Shown one piece after another: positions 62,232 through 64,000 of a DNA stretch of 64,000 bases. Where the stretch lies: contig PCWG01000042.1 in the NCBI GenBank assembly GCA_002787235.1, forward strand, positions 1 through 64,000, read 5' to 3'. A model generated the notes under the pieces. It was not told the origin of the DNA, ran no database searches, and was given only the letters and a program-made list of their open reading frames with translations. The DNA comes from Nitrospinae bacterium CG11_big_fil_rev_8_21_14_0_20_45_15. GTDB taxonomy: Bacteria > Nitrospinota > Nitrospinia > Nitrospinales > VA-1. The position numbers were made by a program, and so were the translations under genes. Every line of letters starts with the position of its first letter. Within the stretch, counting starts at the first letter, position 1.

Positions 62232-64000
62232 TTAAAAAACAAGCAATCTTTGATGGAGTGGATAATAAAGGGCTTTTCTTATAGGTAAGGTTTCGCCTTT
62301 TTTACGAAACAATTCCTCATAGGCATCGAGTTGTGGCTTGTAACGTATTTTTTCTTCACTGAAAAATTTTTCCAATCCCGCGCCTTCATGTTCTCCCGTT
62401 TTAAAATCAATGATCCATCGTTTTCCGTCCTCTATAAAAGTCCGGTCGATGACTCGATTTTCAAAGCGGTGTCTGGAGTATGAGGTCAGTGAGTATTCGG
62501 ACTTTGCAGAACCGTGATGGGAAAGTACCCATTTCCCGTTGGGGTCTTCAAGCGCGAGATTCAAAGCTTTAAGACCCTTTTCAGTTTGAATTTTAGCCAT
62601 TTCACGGGAAAGTCCCTGTGCTTCCAGACTTGCAGTTATGCGGGGTTGCAGAGCTTGAACGCGCTCATTGTTCCACTTTTCCGCACCTTCGGAAGCAATG
62701 CTCTGCAGACATTGATGAAGCACGACACCGAGTGAGCGGGCAGTGACACCGGCCCAGTAAAATAGCGGAGACTCTTCTTTCTCCTCGGTTATCTCTTCGG
62801 TATCACCCGACTCGATGTTGGGCGCGGGAGAAGGCATGCTAAAGTTTGAAACCAGTCTTTTAATGGAAAGCATTTCTTCTTTTGGTTCTGCGGAAGATTC
62901 TTCAGAAGAGTTGCCTTCGAGATTTTTTCCCCAATCGGCTTTTAGAAAATGCCATAAAAAATCCAAGGGTGATCTTTTTCTAGGTTTGGGTTCATCGTCT
63001 TTTATTTCAATGTGACCGAGAAGATGCAAACGTTTTCTGGCACGTGTGGCGGCGACGTAGAGCAGACGAACGGCTTCATAATCATATTTTGAACGGTTGA
63101 TTTCTTTGATGAATTCATAAATGGGAGAAGGCTCACCGCCTTTTTCCTCAATCGGCGCGATGAGAACGCGGTCATTGTGTGGCATCCAATAGGCCAATCG
63201 TTTGCCCTCTGCTTTAGAGGATTTTCCCAATCCTGGCAAAATCACATAATCGAATTCCAAACCTTTCGCTTTGTGCATGGTCATGATTTGCACAGCCGCT
63301 TCCCCTTGGGGAGCGGCGTAGAGGGAATCGAGACGCCTGTGAAAATTCTGGAGTTGGGAGATGTCACCGCTTTCTGTTGCGCTTTCAATTTCATCAAAAA
63401 ATACATCCGTGTCTTCTGATGAACAATTGCCAAGACAGGCGGGGCCGCCCAGACAAATCCATAAGCTTTCTAAAAGATCACGAAAATTCAGAGAGGCGCT
63501 TGCAGATGCCATAGCGGGTTCCATGATGCTTACAAAACGTTGCAGTCGCTGTCTTCCGTCGGAACTGATGCGGTTGGTTACTTCTATATTGCGAATGACT
63601 TCCCACAATGTGAGTTTGTTATCTCCCTCGCGCAGAATTCTTAGATCCGCGATAGACAGACCGCAGAATGGTGCACGCAGGAGTGAAGCCCAGGCGATGT
63701 TGTTATTAGTGGACAACAATGCGCGCGTCAATGCCAGTAAATCGAGTATTGCGGAGCGTGAAGTGAGTGGATCGATTTCTTCGGCGACAAAAGGGATGCC
63801 CTGATTTCTGAATTGACGCACGATTGCGGGCAAGTGATTGCGTGCACGGACGAGGATGGCAACGGAACTGCCGCTTTGATTTTTTAAATAATTTTGTGCA
63901 ATGTTTGCAACCCGTTGAGCTTCGTCAACGGCGGCGGAACGATCTTCGGGTGATCCTTCAAATAGATGTAATTCGACTTCTGAACCGGACTCTTCGGGCA
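62232..64000 (-). CDS. UvrD-family helicase with C-terminal nuclease (AddA/RecB-like), 5' part beyond window
   Basis: The last about 590 residues are in the window. The frame stays open to base 64000, and SVAILVRARNHLPAIV upstream of the TTG at 63831-63833 is helicase sequence, so the TTG is not the start. TMHKAKGLEFDYVILPGLG and RLLYVAATRARKRLHLLG are UvrD motifs V-VI. The C-terminus has WIIDFKTGEH, the PD-(D/E)XK nuclease core. It probably acts in double-strand break repair. The ATP site is outside the window. Confidence 0.88.
   Translation of the reverse strand, partial: PEESGSEVELHLFEGSPEDRSAAVDEAQRVANIAQNYLKNQSGSSVAILVRARNHLPAIVRQFRNQGIPFVAEEIDPLTSRSAILDLLALTRALLSTNNNIAWASLLRAPFCGLSIADLRILREGDNKLTLWEVIRNIEVTNRISSDGRQRLQRFVSIMEPAMASASASLNFRDLLESLWICLGGPACLGNCSSEDTDVFFDEIESATESGDISQLQNFHRRLDSLYAAPQGEAAVQIMTMHKAKGLEFDYVILPGLGKSSKAEGKRLAYWMPHNDRVLIAPIEEKGGEPSPIYEFIKEINRSKYDYEAVRLLYVAATRARKRLHLLGHIEIKDDEPKPRKRSPLDFLWHFLKADWGKNLEGNSSEESSAEPKEEMLSIKRLVSNFSMPSPAPNIESGDTEEITEEKEESPLFYWAGVTARSLGVVLHQCLQSIASEGAEKWNNERVQALQPRITASLEAQGLSREMAKIQTEKGLKALNLALEDPNGKWVLSHHGSAKSEYSLTSYSRHRFENRVIDRTFIEDGKRWIIDFKTGEHEGAGLEKFFSEEKIRYKPQLDAYEELFRKKGETLPIRKALYYPLHQRLLVF

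Overview
The window reads as a chromosomal piece of a Nitrospinota (Nitrospina-like) marine nitrite-oxidising bacterium. The main evidence is the left end: a periplasm-targeted nitrite oxidoreductase operon (nxrA with a Tat signal, nxrB, a TorD-type chaperone, and nxrC with a Sec signal). A multi-subunit 2-oxoacid:ferredoxin oxidoreductase of the kind used in the reductive TCA cycle supports this. The species cannot be named from sequence alone. No rRNA, tRNA, insertion sequence, integrase or CRISPR array was recognised. Both outermost genes are cut by the window edges: nxrA at its 5' end, and a UvrD-type helicase/nuclease at its 5' end on the minus strand.

Layout. 1-6870: nxrA, nxrB, chaperone, nxrC, closed by a strong terminator. 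6870-7500: an AT-rich gap. 7.5-11 kb: a methyltransferase/D-Ala-D-Ala-ligase-like fusion followed by an M32 carboxypeptidase. 11-15.3 kb: an LpxR-like outer-membrane enzyme, a redoxin-like protein, a secreted HEMGH protein and a DUF1566-type protein. 15.3-26.1 kb: a long minus-strand housekeeping run (ndk, lipoprotein-size hypothetical, FmdB zinc ribbon, PTPS, folE, phoH-like, ybeY, HIT, mutS, epimerase, DUF4390, NtrY-type kinase), many genes overlapping by a few bases. 26.2-29.5 kb: the oxidoreductase alpha-beta-gamma-delta cluster. 29.7-31.7 kb: small proteins and a gap with RNA-like pairing. 31.8-33.9 kb: fliL-fliM-fliN (minus). 34.4-37.1 kb: ammonium transporter and a beta-barrel porin. 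37.3-43.1 kb: threonine aldolase, rpoZ, a NACHT protein with an FGE/C-type-lectin-like C-terminus, and a REC/degenerate HD-GYP protein. 43.2-49.9 kb: motAB, then the riboflavin genes ribD-ribE-ribBA-ribH, nusB and a phosphoesterase. 50.2-62.1 kb: amidase, der, a metallo-beta-lactamase/cNMP-binding fusion, an EF-G-like GTPase, ihfA-merR, tmk, ubiX, cysteine desulfurase and thiI. 62.2 kb to the end: the helicase/nuclease.

How the parts fit. NXR oxidises nitrite outside the cytoplasmic membrane and feeds electrons to respiration. The ferredoxin-dependent oxidoreductase fits CO2 fixation by the reductive TCA cycle. Amt, a sigma-54-like site before it and an NtrY-type kinase suggest nitrogen-responsive control. 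Riboflavin genes, ubiX and ThiI/desulfurase supply cofactors and thiolation. The most unusual items are the NACHT-lectin sensor with an apparently leaderless mRNA, the methyltransferase/ligase fusion, the beta-lactamase-fold/cNMP fusion, a His in place of a cluster Cys in NxrB, and a possible structured RNA at 31.03-31.16 kb.
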